From Neptunomonas qingdaonensis (GTDB lineage: Bacteria; Pseudomonadota; Gammaproteobacteria; Pseudomonadales; Balneatricaceae), in contig NZ_FOOU01000006.1 in assembly GCF_900113275.1 (NCBI RefSeq), positions 62,001 through 126,000 of the forward strand: a stretch of 64,000 bases of DNA, given 5' to 3'. The translations under genes and the position numbers were made by a program. Below the pieces are notes generated by a model. That model ran no database searches. It worked only from the letters and a program-made list of their open reading frames with translations, and was not told the DNA's origin. Positions 36,935 to 45,317 of this stretch are shown piece after piece. Position 1 is the stretch's first letter; each line of letters opens with the position of its first letter.

Positions 36935-39144
36935 TCACTGCCTTGTGGCATAAAATTAATAGTTCACTGCGCAACAAGCTTTTATTGTTGACCTTGGCCC
37001 CACTGATCCTTACCGCCATAGGTTTTGCGATGCTCTCGGCCTATTGGACCAGTAGCTACACGGACCGGCAGTTGTATATGAAGGTTCGTGCTGATCTTTC
37101 AGTAGCTCAGGGTACGCTGGACATCATGCAACAAGTGCAGCTCAACACACTCACTCAGTTGGCAACTAGCTTCGAGTTCCGTACCAACCTGCAGCTTGGT
37201 AACCAACGCGATATTCAAGTACAGCTCATGCAAACACGCAAAGGACGGCAACTGGATTTTTTGCGTTTTCTACCGACAAAGCTGATTACTGACATTAAAG
37301 ACCCTGCACTAGCCCCGTTGCTGCCTCGCCTGTATCAGGGAGAGCCTTTAAAAGGCCTGACCGTACTCGATAAGAAAATGCTCGACCTCATCAATGTAGA
37401 CCTCGAACAACAGGCGCAAATATCACTCACTAAAACGCCCAGAGCCCTCCCGAGCAATCGCCTGATTGAAGACAACGCGATGCTGATCAGAACCTTATTA
37501 CCGGTTAACGATGAGTCAGGTTTACTGATCGGGATTTTAGATGCTGGCAGAATCCTTAACAACACCACTCAGGCAGTCGATACCATCCGGGATTTGGTCT
37601 ACGGACCGGGCACGCTTCCCGAAGGCGGAATCGGTACGGTAACCTTATTTCTGGATGATGTGCGCATCAGTACCAATGTCCCTCAGAACCCCGACATCAG
37701 CGATAACAAGCAGATGTCTTTACAGGAACGCGCTATTGGTACACGTGTATCTGCTGAAGTCCATCAGCATGTCATGACGCAAGGACTCACATGGATCGAT
37801 CGGGCATTTGTGGTCAATGATTGGTATATCTCGGCTTACAAACCACTGGTTGACTTGAATAATCAACGTATTGGTATGATCTATACCGGTTTTAACGAAG
37901 CGCCGTTCAACACAATTTATTATAAAACACTGTTCGAGTCAGGCAGCCTGATTGGCCTTATTATGCTGATCTCTGGATTTGTCATACTACGCCATACGCG
38001 TTTGCTACTCCGGCCTTTAGCACGCATCCACTCCGTCGTCACCGCGGTACGCGACGATGGCTCTATTCATCTGCGCATCGGTAAGTTAAATACCTCTGAT
38101 GAACTGGTTGATCTTGCGCGGCAATTTGATGCCATGCTGGACCTGCTGGAAAACCGTGAACAACTAATTCTACAAGCCCACGACCAGTTGGAAGTCACAG
38201 TAGAAAAACGCACCCGCTCACTACGCAACAGAACAGAAGCACTTAAACAACATATACGCTTACTGAAAACCACCCGTAAAAAGCTTTTAGCCAATGAAAA
38301 GCTGGCGGTCTTAGGCGAACTAACAGCAGGTATTGCACATGAAATAAATAACCCCGCTGCTGTCATACTCGGCAATATCGATTTGCTGGTGGCCGAACTG
38401 GGTGATGCCGTTGAACCCGCTCAGGAAGAAATCGACATGGTGATCCGGCAGGTATACCGCATCCGTTCACTGATCAATAACTTATTACAATACAGCCGCC
38501 CCAACCATTACGTCGACAACTATCAGAGCTACCAGATTAATCAGGTTATAGATGACACTCTGCTTTTAGTTTCCCACGCACTCGACAAACAGCAGGTAGG
38601 TATTGAAAAATATTACACTGCCAGTTGCCCGGTACAAGTCAATTATCAGCAGGTACAACAAGTGTTAGTTAATCTGATCATTAACGCTTCTCATGCACTG
38701 ACTGAGCCAGGGAAAATCCAATTACACACCGCGGACTGGGTTGATAAAGAGAAAGAACACGATGAATCAAAAGGTGAAGTAAGAGGTGATGTAAAAGGTG
38801 AGGTAAAAGGTGAGGTAAAAGGTGTTGTCATTCAGATAAAAGACAAAGGACAGGGTATAAAAGAGGAAGACTTACAGCATATTTTTGATCCGTTCTTTAC
38901 AACCAAAAAGGGGGGCACCGGCCTCGGACTCTCGGTCAGTTACGGCATTATTCGCCGTCATGGTGGTGACATCAAAGTATCCTCCATACCAGGCGAAGGT
39001 ACTGTGTTTTCAGTGTACCTGCTCCGACAAGCGAACCTGTCTGAAGACAGTGAGGTCGAAGCAATACTCGACGGCTTAACCTCAGCCCAGCGTATCAATC
39101 GCCGCATACCCCGCTCACAAGCTCATGCCGCTCAGCCCAGCTAA
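36931..39144 (+). CDS. Cache-type membrane sensor histidine kinase
   Basis: 737 residues. TM1 is at about 17-39, then a large periplasmic domain (about 40-335) of the Cache type (FLRFLPTKLITD, NVPQNPDISDNKQMSL, FVVNDWYISAYKPLVDLNNQRIGMIYTGF). TM2 is at about 337-355, followed by HAMP and a coiled coil. The phosphoacceptor is His470 (TAGIAHEINNPAAVI), and the ATPase domain has LIINASHALTE, KDKGQGI and FFTTKKGGTGLGLSVSYGI. A charged repeat KGEV/RGDV is inserted inside the ATPase domain (about residues 614-633). It is co-translated with the NtrC-type regulator. The ligand is unknown; a small carboxylate such as formate would suit the neighbours. Confidence 0.92.
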   Translation: MITALWHKINSSLRNKLLLLTLAPLILTAIGFAMLSAYWTSSYTDRQLYMKVRADLSVAQGTLDIMQQVQLNTLTQLATSFEFRTNLQLGNQRDIQVQLMQTRKGRQLDFLRFLPTKLITDIKDPALAPLLPRLYQGEPLKGLTVLDKKMLDLINVDLEQQAQISLTKTPRALPSNRLIEDNAMLIRTLLPVNDESGLLIGILDAGRILNNTTQAVDTIRDLVYGPGTLPEGGIGTVTLFLDDVRISTNVPQNPDISDNKQMSLQERAIGTRVSAEVHQHVMTQGLTWIDRAFVVNDWYISAYKPLVDLNNQRIGMIYTGFNEAPFNTIYYKTLFESGSLIGLIMLISGFVILRHTRLLLRPLARIHSVVTAVRDDGSIHLRIGKLNTSDELVDLARQFDAMLDLLENREQLILQAHDQLEVTVEKRTRSLRNRTEALKQHIRLLKTTRKKLLANEKLAVLGELTAGIAHEINNPAAVILGNIDLLVAELGDAVEPAQEEIDMVIRQVYRIRSLINNLLQYSRPNHYVDNYQSYQINQVIDDTLLLVSHALDKQQVGIEKYYTASCPVQVNYQQVQQVLVNLIINASHALTEPGKIQLHTADWVDKEKEHDESKGEVRGDVKGEVKGEVKGVVIQIKDKGQGIKEEDLQHIFDPFFTTKKGGTGLGLSVSYGIIRRHGGDIKVSSIPGEGTVFSVYLLRQANLSEDSEVEAILDGLTSAQRINRRIPRSQAHAAQPS
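38770..38829 (+). repeat. Five in-frame 12-bp tandem repeats in the kinase gene
   Basis: Units of the form AAAGGTGAGGTA occur five times with few changes, encoding KGEV-RGDV-KGEV-KGEV-KGVV between two strands of the ATPase domain. Two neighbouring units are identical, which points to recent slippage. The unit length of 12 keeps the frame whatever the copy number. Confidence 0.85.
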
Positions 39145-39175
39145 ACACACAGATGCTATCACCTGTAGGCATTTT

Positions 39176-40084
39176 TTATTCGCCATCCGCATTCCACAAT
39201 AGTCGCCCGCTACGGTTGAGGTTATACCCTTGCAGTCGATTTGCCAGCATCATTCCTTCCGGGCCCTGCAGAAACTCAAACAACTGCTGCAACAAACGCC
39301 GAAAATAAACTCCTCTGGGCACCACCAGATCAAAGCTTTCCTCGCAGACAGGAATAAACCCTAAACCAAACTCTTTTGCCGCACTGAGCGTACCCGGACC
39401 GATATCAGCCTCACCTGTCGCGATCATGGAGACCATCTCTCGTTCAGAGTAAGCCGTTTGACTAACCGTCAAACGCTCAATGGGACAGGAATATGACATC
39501 AGCCATTCTTTAAGGAAGCGCTGCGAACCGGCGCCCTGCTGACGAATAACCCAGCGAGTACTCTGATGCATCGCTACGTCGGGATCTTCAAAACGTGACT
39601 GATCCTGTGCCCGCACAATCAAGCCCTGACTACGGCAAAACAGATGCACAAGAATCCAGTTTTTGGACGGATTGTATTGTTGTATTAGTGCGGGATGACG
39701 CACTTCACTTTCTTCAGCTCTGCCCCAATGGATGACGCACGCATCCGCATGACCTTGCGCTAACAGCTCCAGCCCCACGGTTGTTCCCGTTACAGTATAA
39801 CTAAAGAGTGCCTGCGCCCTGAGTTGCTGAGTAAGACGAATAGCAACCGCTTGCAGTAACGGGTCATCGCTGCCGGCTAATATAAGACGGTCTGTGAGTA
39901 AACCACCGTGGCAACTGTCCAACAACCAACGATCGACCAGTACTTTTGGAAACAACCATTTACCGGTCAGTTTAGTCGCAGGGATTTTACCTTCTGCCGC
40001 CATGACATAGATTTTTTTCTCATTCAGGTGCAGATATTCCGTCAACTGGCGCACATTTAAAAAGGCAGGAGGTAATTCACTCAC
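39176..40084 (-). CDS. One-component regulator: excisionase-type HTH plus PBP-like domain
   Basis: 302 residues. The N-terminus is an excisionase-type helix-turn-helix (FLNVRQLTEYLHLNEKKIYVMAAEGKIPATKLTGKWLFPK). The rest is a periplasmic-binding-protein-like ligand domain (GTTVGLELLAQGHADACVIHWG, RQQGAGSQRFLKEWL, GEADIGPGTLSAAKEFGLGFIPVCEESFDLVV). The ligand domain resembles that of the fds-linked regulator at 10518. It overlaps the fdhD2 stop by four bases, so both are made from one message. It probably responds to a metal oxyanion, cofactor or formate; which one is not visible. Confidence 0.82.
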   Translation of the reverse strand: MSELPPAFLNVRQLTEYLHLNEKKIYVMAAEGKIPATKLTGKWLFPKVLVDRWLLDSCHGGLLTDRLILAGSDDPLLQAVAIRLTQQLRAQALFSYTVTGTTVGLELLAQGHADACVIHWGRAEESEVRHPALIQQYNPSKNWILVHLFCRSQGLIVRAQDQSRFEDPDVAMHQSTRWVIRQQGAGSQRFLKEWLMSYSCPIERLTVSQTAYSEREMVSMIATGEADIGPGTLSAAKEFGLGFIPVCEESFDLVVPRGVYFRRLLQQLFEFLQGPEGMMLANRLQGYNLNRSGRLLWNADGE

Positions 40085-40974
40085 GAGACAACATCCGCAA
40101 CGTCAATTTTACGCGACGGCGGCGCATCCAGTATCAGCGAATCTTTACCACTAAATAATAAAAAGTGCTTTCCTTTAGCACGCGCCAACATGGTGATACC
40201 CAGCTCTATGGCCAGTGCTAACCCCATCTGTGTTACACCCGAACGGGATAACAACACCGGAATTCCCATCTGAGCTACTTTAATCACCATCTCAGACGTT
40301 AAGCGCCCCGTGGTGTAAAAAATTTTATTCTCTTCGCTGATGCCATCCAGCCACATCCTTCCAGCCAAGGTATCTACCGCATTGTGCCGGCCAACATCCT
40401 CGACAAAGGCAACCACCTTGTCACCTTCACAAATAGCACAACCATGCACAGCACCCGCATTTTTGTAGGTTTCATTGTACAAATTAAGGTTATTTAGCAA
40501 CGCATAAACAGTGCTTTGTTTGATGTTAGCTTTAGGCAAAGACACTTCCGCTAATTTATCCATCAAACTGCCAAACATGGTGCCCTGCCCACAACCGCTG
40601 GTTACCGTACGCTGCTGTAACTTCTCCTCCAGCCCTGGCGGCTCCCCCTCTGTGACGACCACCGCTGCTTCAACATCCCAGTCTACCTGGACAGCGAGCA
40701 CTTCTTGCAGCGCAAGAATAAACCCCTGATTACGTAAATAGCCGAGCACTAATGCTTCAGGGTCTCCGCCCAATGTCATCAGGGTGACAATTTCACGCTT
40801 ATTAAGATAAATTGTCAGCGGGCGCTCACACGCCACCTCGATATCACGACGCTCTCCCTTTTCATCAAATGCTTGCACTGACTCCGTTAAATGAGTCGCC
40901 GCTTTACTCAGTACCAACGCCGTATTTTTCTCTTGATGGAGGCTCTTAATATTCAATACAGAGGGACTTGTCAT
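40081..40974 (-). CDS. fdhD: Formate dehydrogenase sulfurtransferase FdhD (copy 2, single-Cys type)
   Basis: 297 residues of the FdhD family (EVACERPLTIYLNKREIVTLMTLG, GAVHGCAICEGDKVVAFVEDVGRHNAVDTLAGRMW, SRSGVTQMGLALAIELGITMLARAKGKHFLLF). Where copy 1 has CGLCG, this copy has SGCGQG with one cysteine, Cys128. It is likely devoted to the membrane formate dehydrogenase encoded divergently. I chose the ATG at 40974, because a -24/-12 promoter at 41014-41029 predicts a transcript start near 41004. That excludes an upstream TTG at 41013 and makes the ATG at 41001 almost leaderless. Confidence 0.9.
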   Translation of the reverse strand: MTSPSVLNIKSLHQEKNTALVLSKAATHLTESVQAFDEKGERRDIEVACERPLTIYLNKREIVTLMTLGGDPEALVLGYLRNQGFILALQEVLAVQVDWDVEAAVVVTEGEPPGLEEKLQQRTVTSGCGQGTMFGSLMDKLAEVSLPKANIKQSTVYALLNNLNLYNETYKNAGAVHGCAICEGDKVVAFVEDVGRHNAVDTLAGRMWLDGISEENKIFYTTGRLTSEMVIKVAQMGIPVLLSRSGVTQMGLALAIELGITMLARAKGKHFLLFSGKDSLILDAPPSRKIDVADVVS

Positions 40975-41013
40975 GAGAATGCTCGCTAATTTTTTATTCA
41001 TTGATAGTAACAA

Positions 41014-41029
41014 AGCAATTTCTGTTCCT
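41014..41029 (-). promoter_or_regulatory. Sigma-54 (-24/-12) promoter of fdhD2
   Basis: On the minus strand AGGAACAGAAATTGCTTT has GG (41027-41028) and GC (41015-41016) ten bases apart and an intact TTGCT; the -24 half is GGAAC instead of GGCAC. It is weaker than the tupA site but is placed properly for the fdhD2 ATG at 40974. Confidence 0.6.
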
Positions 41030-41117
41030 TCCCAACAAAAGCCGGTAGATTGGCCGCAAGTGGCAGAATATCCAGATCAATTCAGACGTCAATGGATAAC
41101 TCTGCGCCAATACAATA

Positions 41118-41151
41118 GGTCAAAATGTCCCACATACTGATCTGACTGTCC
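41118..41151. promoter_or_regulatory. Activator sites 3 and 4 shared by divergent fdhD2 and fdh operons
   Basis: GGTCAAAATGTCC (41118-41130) differs in one position from the palindrome GGTCA-N3-TGACC found before tupA. GATCTGACTGTCC (41139-41151) is a weaker copy 21 bases away, two helical turns. They lie 160-190 bases upstream of the predicted start of the fdh operon and 120-140 bases upstream of fdhD2, so one enhancer could serve both. Confidence 0.5.
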
Positions 41152-41282
41152 CTTTTTTGCCAATATTACCCAGACTAAATACGACTCGGCTTCAAAACCC
41201 CTTTCCCTGACGCCCCCCAATATCTCCCCGATGCCTTTTAAAACAACACCCATTCAGCTCTGCGGCTTTCTAAAGACAGTGC

Positions 41283-41298
41283 TGGCCCGCCCCTTGCT
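41283..41298 (+). promoter_or_regulatory. Sigma-54 (-24/-12) promoter of the membrane formate dehydrogenase operon
   Basis: TGGCCCGCCCCTTGCT matches TGGCACG-N4-TTGCW with one change. GG (41284-41285) and GC (41296-41297) are ten bases apart. Predicted start is near 41309, a leader of about 46 bases before the DUF3305 gene. Confidence 0.78.
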
Positions 41299-41354
41299 AG
41301 GGCTTTAGATAAACGTTTACTTACACTCTTATTTACACTGATAACGGGAGTCGA

Positions 41355-41804
41355 ATGATGTCAGCTGGCAAAAGCACTGATCGTTGGCCCATGCAAGTTG
41401 CTCTTAAGCATGAATCCATACAGACGCGCGGATGGGAAACCGAGCGCTGGAGCATTAAGGAATTAATGCCTGACGAAGCCAAACGCGAAGGGTATGACAG
41501 TGTTGAACTGGAGCTGCATAAAGATGAACGTAGCGCCTATCGCTTCAATTTAAACTCGGCCTTCCCACACCTTTTCGTACTGTGTAACGAAGACGAAACC
41601 AACAACGCATTAACTGCAATACATATTACCGCCAGCCAGGACAAAGCCGCTTCGTTTATGGATGGTGAACACACAATACTGGAAACACCGATGCCTGCCG
41701 CTGTGCAGTGCTGGATAGATAGCTACCTTGGAATTAACGGAGAATTGATAGACGAAGGTAAGAAAAAGAAGAAAAAAGGTAAGGGGCGCAGCAGTGAGCG
41801 ATAA
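41355..41804 (+). CDS. DUF3305 protein of formate dehydrogenase locus
   Basis: A 149-residue cytoplasmic protein of the DUF3305 family (WPMQVALKHESIQTRGWETERWSIKEL, FNLNSAFPHLFVLCNED, MPAAVQCWIDSYLG) with a Lys-rich tail. Genes of this family stand at the head of Tat-type formate dehydrogenase operons in many proteobacteria; the biochemical role is unknown and is presumed to be in enzyme maturation. It overlaps the DUF3306 gene by 11 bases. First gene behind the -24/-12 promoter. Confidence 0.87.
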   Translation: MMSAGKSTDRWPMQVALKHESIQTRGWETERWSIKELMPDEAKREGYDSVELELHKDERSAYRFNLNSAFPHLFVLCNEDETNNALTAIHITASQDKAASFMDGEHTILETPMPAAVQCWIDSYLGINGELIDEGKKKKKKGKGRSSER

Positions 41805-42636
41805 ATCATTTATTTCTCGCTGGTCTCGTCTGAAATCTGAGCGGGCCGCTGAAGCACAAACACTTGAAGATGCACCCGGCAAAACGGACAGCCGCGTATC
41901 ATCAGCGGACAACATCACTTCTGATCCGTCTGCCTCTGGCCTGTCTGCTTCTAACCTATCTGTCTCTGACCCATCTGCATCTGGGGCATTTTCTTCGGAT
42001 CTCGCTGAGCCCTCGACAGCTTTCCCGGAAGCACAGTCTGACGAGCAACCTTTTAAGTCACACAGCCTCAACGACGACAACGACAACGACAACGACAACG
42101 ACCAGAGCCTCCAACACAACCAGGCACACGAACAAGAGCCAGCGGACAAACCCCTACTCACCGATGCAGATATGCCTCCCATCGAGAGTCTGGGCGAAAA
42201 ATCAGACTTCAGTCAGTTTTTATCTTCCGGCGTCAGCGATGAACTTCGCAACTTAGCCTTGCGCAAACTGTTTAATATGCCGCAATTCAATGTCAGGGAT
42301 GGACTCAATGACTATGACGATGATTTGAGCAAAATCCCTGTGCTGGCCCAAGAAGTAGCCGCCAAAATGCGTGGCTGGCTGCATGAGAAGCAAGAACAAC
42401 TGACATCAGAACTAAACGAAGAGCTAAACGAAGCGCTAACACAAAAACCCTCCATAGATTCAACTGACGCATCCGATGCAACTGAACAGCTACAGAGTGA
42501 TACACAAACAGATACCAGCCAGGAAAACGCCGGCAAACCGCACAATAATCACAAAGCAAACCGGCTCGCTGAGATCAAAAACCAAGACTTTACTGAGATC
42601 GATGACGACCTGGGTGACGCTGACTTACAAGGCTAG
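41794..42636 (+). CDS. DUF3306 protein of formate dehydrogenase locus
   Basis: 280 residues. The recognisable DUF3306 core is FISRWSRLKSERA at the N-terminus and SDFSQFLSSGVSDELRNLALRKLFNMPQFNVRDGLNDYDDDL in the middle. The rest is low-complexity: a Ser/Ala repeat (SASGLSASNLSVSDPSAS), an Asp-Asn run from a GACAAC hexamer repeat near 42071-42103, and an acidic C-terminus. It is longer than needed for the core, so the repeats are expansions. Role unknown; always linked to formate dehydrogenase maturation genes. Confidence 0.85.
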   Translation: MSDKSFISRWSRLKSERAAEAQTLEDAPGKTDSRVSSADNITSDPSASGLSASNLSVSDPSASGAFSSDLAEPSTAFPEAQSDEQPFKSHSLNDDNDNDNDNDQSLQHNQAHEQEPADKPLLTDADMPPIESLGEKSDFSQFLSSGVSDELRNLALRKLFNMPQFNVRDGLNDYDDDLSKIPVLAQEVAAKMRGWLHEKQEQLTSELNEELNEALTQKPSIDSTDASDATEQLQSDTQTDTSQENAGKPHNNHKANRLAEIKNQDFTEIDDDLGDADLQG

Positions 42637-42670
42637 CGCGCCGAATTGATACACAGGCCATGGGGCAGGC

Positions 42671-42683
42671 AGACAATATGTCC
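42671..42683. promoter_or_regulatory. Possible activator site 5
   Basis: AGACAATATGTCC keeps the right half TGTCC of sites 3 and 4 and is palindromic (GACA-N3-TGTC). It is about 100 bases upstream of the start predicted for the weak -24/-12 site at 42754. Weak on its own. Confidence 0.3.
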
Positions 42684-42753
42684 CGCTCTTAAGCAATTCG
42701 AAACAAAGCGCCCTGATCTATACCCACTTCAAGTCGCTTTTTTCAGATTTTTC

Positions 42754-42769
42754 TGGTTTCGCTTTTGCT
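42754..42769 (+). promoter_or_regulatory. Possible second sigma-54 promoter inside the fdh operon
   Basis: CTGGTTTCGCTTTTGCTTT keeps GG (42755-42756), GC (42767-42768), the ten-base spacing and TTGCT, but lacks CAC after GG. It lies in the 281-base gap before the Fe-S protein gene, the only long gap inside the operon. Confidence 0.4.
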
Positions 42770-42787
42770 TTATATATAACAGTGACA

Positions 42788-42815
42788 ACAACCTGTCCGG
42801 GTGAGAACAGGTTGT
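42788..42815 (+). other. Hairpin in the leader of the Fe-S protein gene
   Basis: ACAACCTGT and ACAGGTTGT form a perfect 9-base stem with a 10-base loop, about 100 bases before the ATG at 42918. No T run follows, so it is more likely an RNA-stability or control element than a terminator. Confidence 0.4.
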
Positions 42816-42917
42816 ACCGCTAACAACATGAATAATAAACAGCTGTCGATACCAAAGACAGAATGTCCGTAACCACTAAAGGTTGCACATGTTGTGAGTG
42901 GTCAGGTGAGGTATTAA

Positions 42918-44597
42918 ATGACAAACGAGCAATCCCTGAACAATCTGGCACGACAAGCGGCACAAGCTAAGGTCACGCCGCCGCACAATTTAGCACCTGC
43001 CACGGTGACTTTTAGTACCCAGGGGCATCTGCTGATTACCGGCTCTGAAGATATGATTCGTCTGGCTGCCGGGCAGCTCAACGAGATGGCCAGCATCACC
43101 CTACTCAGCACCGAAGCCATTCGTAATACCGACAGCGCTCATATTGAACAAGCACTGCAAGCGGCAGCTGAGCTTCCTGTGTATCAAACAAAAATAGAGG
43201 CTATCAAGGGCTTTTTAGGGCAGTTTCAAGTCACCGTTCAACACGAAGAGCAATCGATCGAGTTGGCAAAACTCACTCAGAAGCGCGCCTCATTTGATTT
43301 AATTCTCAACCTGGGTGAAAACTCACTGTTCAGCACAGAACTGGCACCTGCCGGATATTTCCACCTGGCACCTGACGCCGACAATTTTAGTGATGTCATC
43401 AGCCAGCTTCCCGACTACATCGGTGAATTTGAAAAACCGCGATACTTTCAGGTAAATAACGATATCTGCGCGCATTCCAACCGTGGCCAGACCGGCTGCA
43501 CCCGATGCCTGGATGTATGCCCTGCCGATGCCATTAGCTCCATTAAAGATCTGATCAATATCGACCCCTATCTTTGCCATGGTGCAGGAGGCTGCTCTAC
43601 GGCCTGCCCAACCGGTGCCATCAGCTACACGCTACCTAAGCCAGTTCGTCTTCTGGATTACATGCAGAAACTACTGCATGCCTATAAAGAAGCCGATGGT
43701 ACTCAACCTGCCCTGTTATTTCATGACCACGAACAAGGGCAACAGCTGCTTACTCAACTGTTACCCCAACTGCCAGACAACCTGATTCCCATTGAGCTGG
43801 AAGAGATTTCCGCCGCTGGACAGGAACTATGGCTGGCAGCGCTGGCAGCAGGTGCTACTCAAATACTGCTATTGGATACACCGGCTGTCCCTGAATCGAT
43901 GCGCACATTGCTGAAACGCGAAGTTAAACTCACGCAAACAATGCTAAGTGGGTTGGGCTATAACGAATCCCAACTGCAATTCATTGGGGCTGAGGAATTA
44001 ACGACAGATATAGCGGCGCCGCTAACCAGCCTCTTTACCGTCATCCCTGATCCTTTAACGTCAGTAGCTGAAAATAAACGTGACGTGCTGTTTGTTGCAT
44101 TAGACCATCTTATTAAACATGCACCACAACCCTTACCTGAACACCTCACCCTGCCGGCGGGCTCTCCTTTTGGTCAAGTGAGCATCAATGCCTCAAGCTG
44201 CACATTATGCTTGTCCTGTGTGGCGGTTTGCCCGACGCAAGCCCTGACCAGTGGAGGAGAAAAGCCGGCGCTTAATTTTACCGAGCAGAACTGCGTGCAG
44301 TGCAACCTGTGCGAACGAGCCTGTCCGGAAAACGCCATTCAACTCGAATCGCGCCTACTGCTATCAGACACGCGTAAACAACCCATCGAAATTCATGCAG
44401 ACGTGGCCTTCGAATGCATCACCTGCAGCAAGCCTTTTGCACCGCGCCGCACTGTCGAGAAAATGCTCGACAAGCTCAGCGAACACCGCATGTTTCAGGG
44501 AGAGGCGCTTAATCGTTTAAAAATGTGCGAAGACTGCCGGGTGAAAGATATTTTTGTCGACCTGACTCAGAATCCTGAAAAACAACTTGAACTGTAA
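42918..44597 (+). CDS. Polyferredoxin-like 4Fe-4S protein of formate dehydrogenase locus
   Basis: 559 residues with four 4Fe-4S motifs in two pairs: CTRCLDVCPADAI preceded by CAHSNRGQTGC, CHGAGGCSTACPTGAI, CTLCLSCVAVCPTQAL and CVQCNLCERACPENAI. A C-terminal Cys set (CITCSKPF, KMCEDC) adds another potential site. The middle section (about residues 230-400) has no cysteine clusters. There is no signal peptide, so it acts in the cytoplasm, probably as an electron carrier or maturation factor for the exported enzyme; its exact job is not established. It follows the 281-base gap and may have its own promoter. Confidence 0.87.
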   Translation: MTNEQSLNNLARQAAQAKVTPPHNLAPATVTFSTQGHLLITGSEDMIRLAAGQLNEMASITLLSTEAIRNTDSAHIEQALQAAAELPVYQTKIEAIKGFLGQFQVTVQHEEQSIELAKLTQKRASFDLILNLGENSLFSTELAPAGYFHLAPDADNFSDVISQLPDYIGEFEKPRYFQVNNDICAHSNRGQTGCTRCLDVCPADAISSIKDLINIDPYLCHGAGGCSTACPTGAISYTLPKPVRLLDYMQKLLHAYKEADGTQPALLFHDHEQGQQLLTQLLPQLPDNLIPIELEEISAAGQELWLAALAAGATQILLLDTPAVPESMRTLLKREVKLTQTMLSGLGYNESQLQFIGAEELTTDIAAPLTSLFTVIPDPLTSVAENKRDVLFVALDHLIKHAPQPLPEHLTLPAGSPFGQVSINASSCTLCLSCVAVCPTQALTSGGEKPALNFTEQNCVQCNLCERACPENAIQLESRLLLSDTRKQPIEIHADVAFECITCSKPFAPRRTVEKMLDKLSEHRMFQGEALNRLKMCEDCRVKDIFVDLTQNPEKQLEL

Positions 44598-44616
44598 GAA
44601 CGAGGAGTCATACACA

Positions 44617-45246
44617 ATGAACATGATCAACACGACTCCTGCTCTGCAGGAAACCGACCAGTTAAGAGCCGATATCTACGCATTACTGGCGACATTACTA
44701 CGCCGCACACCGGAAAAAGATCTATTAGAGTGGCTGGCCAGCCTCGAACCCGATCAGGACGAGGACACGCCCATGGCAAGAGCCTGGAGCACGCTGGCAC
44801 TGGCCGCCAAACACAGCAAGCCACGACAATTAGATGATGAATACCACCACCTCTTCATTGGAGTCGGCCGGGGTGAGTTGATGCCTTTCGCCTGTTGGTA
44901 TCTGACAGGCTCCCTGATGGAAAAACCGTTGGTTCTGTTACGCGAGGATTTAAACCGACTCGGCTTTGAGCGCCAAACCAATGTTAAAGAACCCGAAGAT
45001 CACATCGCCGCACTCTGCGAAGTGATGAGCCTGTTAATTACCAAGGGCCACGGCTATGCCACACAACATCAATTTTGGCAGCAGCACTTACAGAGCTGGG
45101 CAAATCGATTTTATATCGACTTACAAGGTGCAGATAATGCCGTTTTTTACACCGCGGCAGGCCTATTGGGACACGCTTTTATGCAACAGGAAGATAACTG
45201 GTTTATGCAGCTGACACCAACGGCACGCGAAGGCGCACAAGAATAA
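44617..45246 (+). CDS. TorD/DmsD-family molecular chaperone
   Basis: A 209-residue all-helical chaperone that binds the Tat signal and holds the apoenzyme FdhA until cofactor insertion and export. Family marks are LRADIYALLATLLRRTPEKDLLEWL, LDDEYHHLFIGVGRGELMPFACWYLTGSLMEKPL and EPEDHIAALCEVMSLL. I chose the ATG at 44617, which has GAGGAG upstream; an in-frame TTG at 44587 lies inside the previous gene. Confidence 0.92.
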   Translation: MNMINTTPALQETDQLRADIYALLATLLRRTPEKDLLEWLASLEPDQDEDTPMARAWSTLALAAKHSKPRQLDDEYHHLFIGVGRGELMPFACWYLTGSLMEKPLVLLREDLNRLGFERQTNVKEPEDHIAALCEVMSLLITKGHGYATQHQFWQQHLQSWANRFYIDLQGADNAVFYTAAGLLGHAFMQQEDNWFMQLTPTAREGAQE

Positions 45247-45317
45247 AAACAGATTGCTTAACAGCTAAGCGACTTACAGAACGATTATAAGAACGATTAA
45301 AAGAGCGGAGATAAATT

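Noticed and set aside
42071-42103. Hexamer GACAAC run as a CRISPR or phase-variation tract
   Set aside because: There are no spacers, and the unit is six bases so changes stay in frame; it is simple low complexity in a DUF3306 tail.
43323-43580. Antisense frames over the Fe-S, fdhA and other genes
   Set aside because: They lack ribosome sites and recognisable domains and are fully inside well-supported genes on the other strand.
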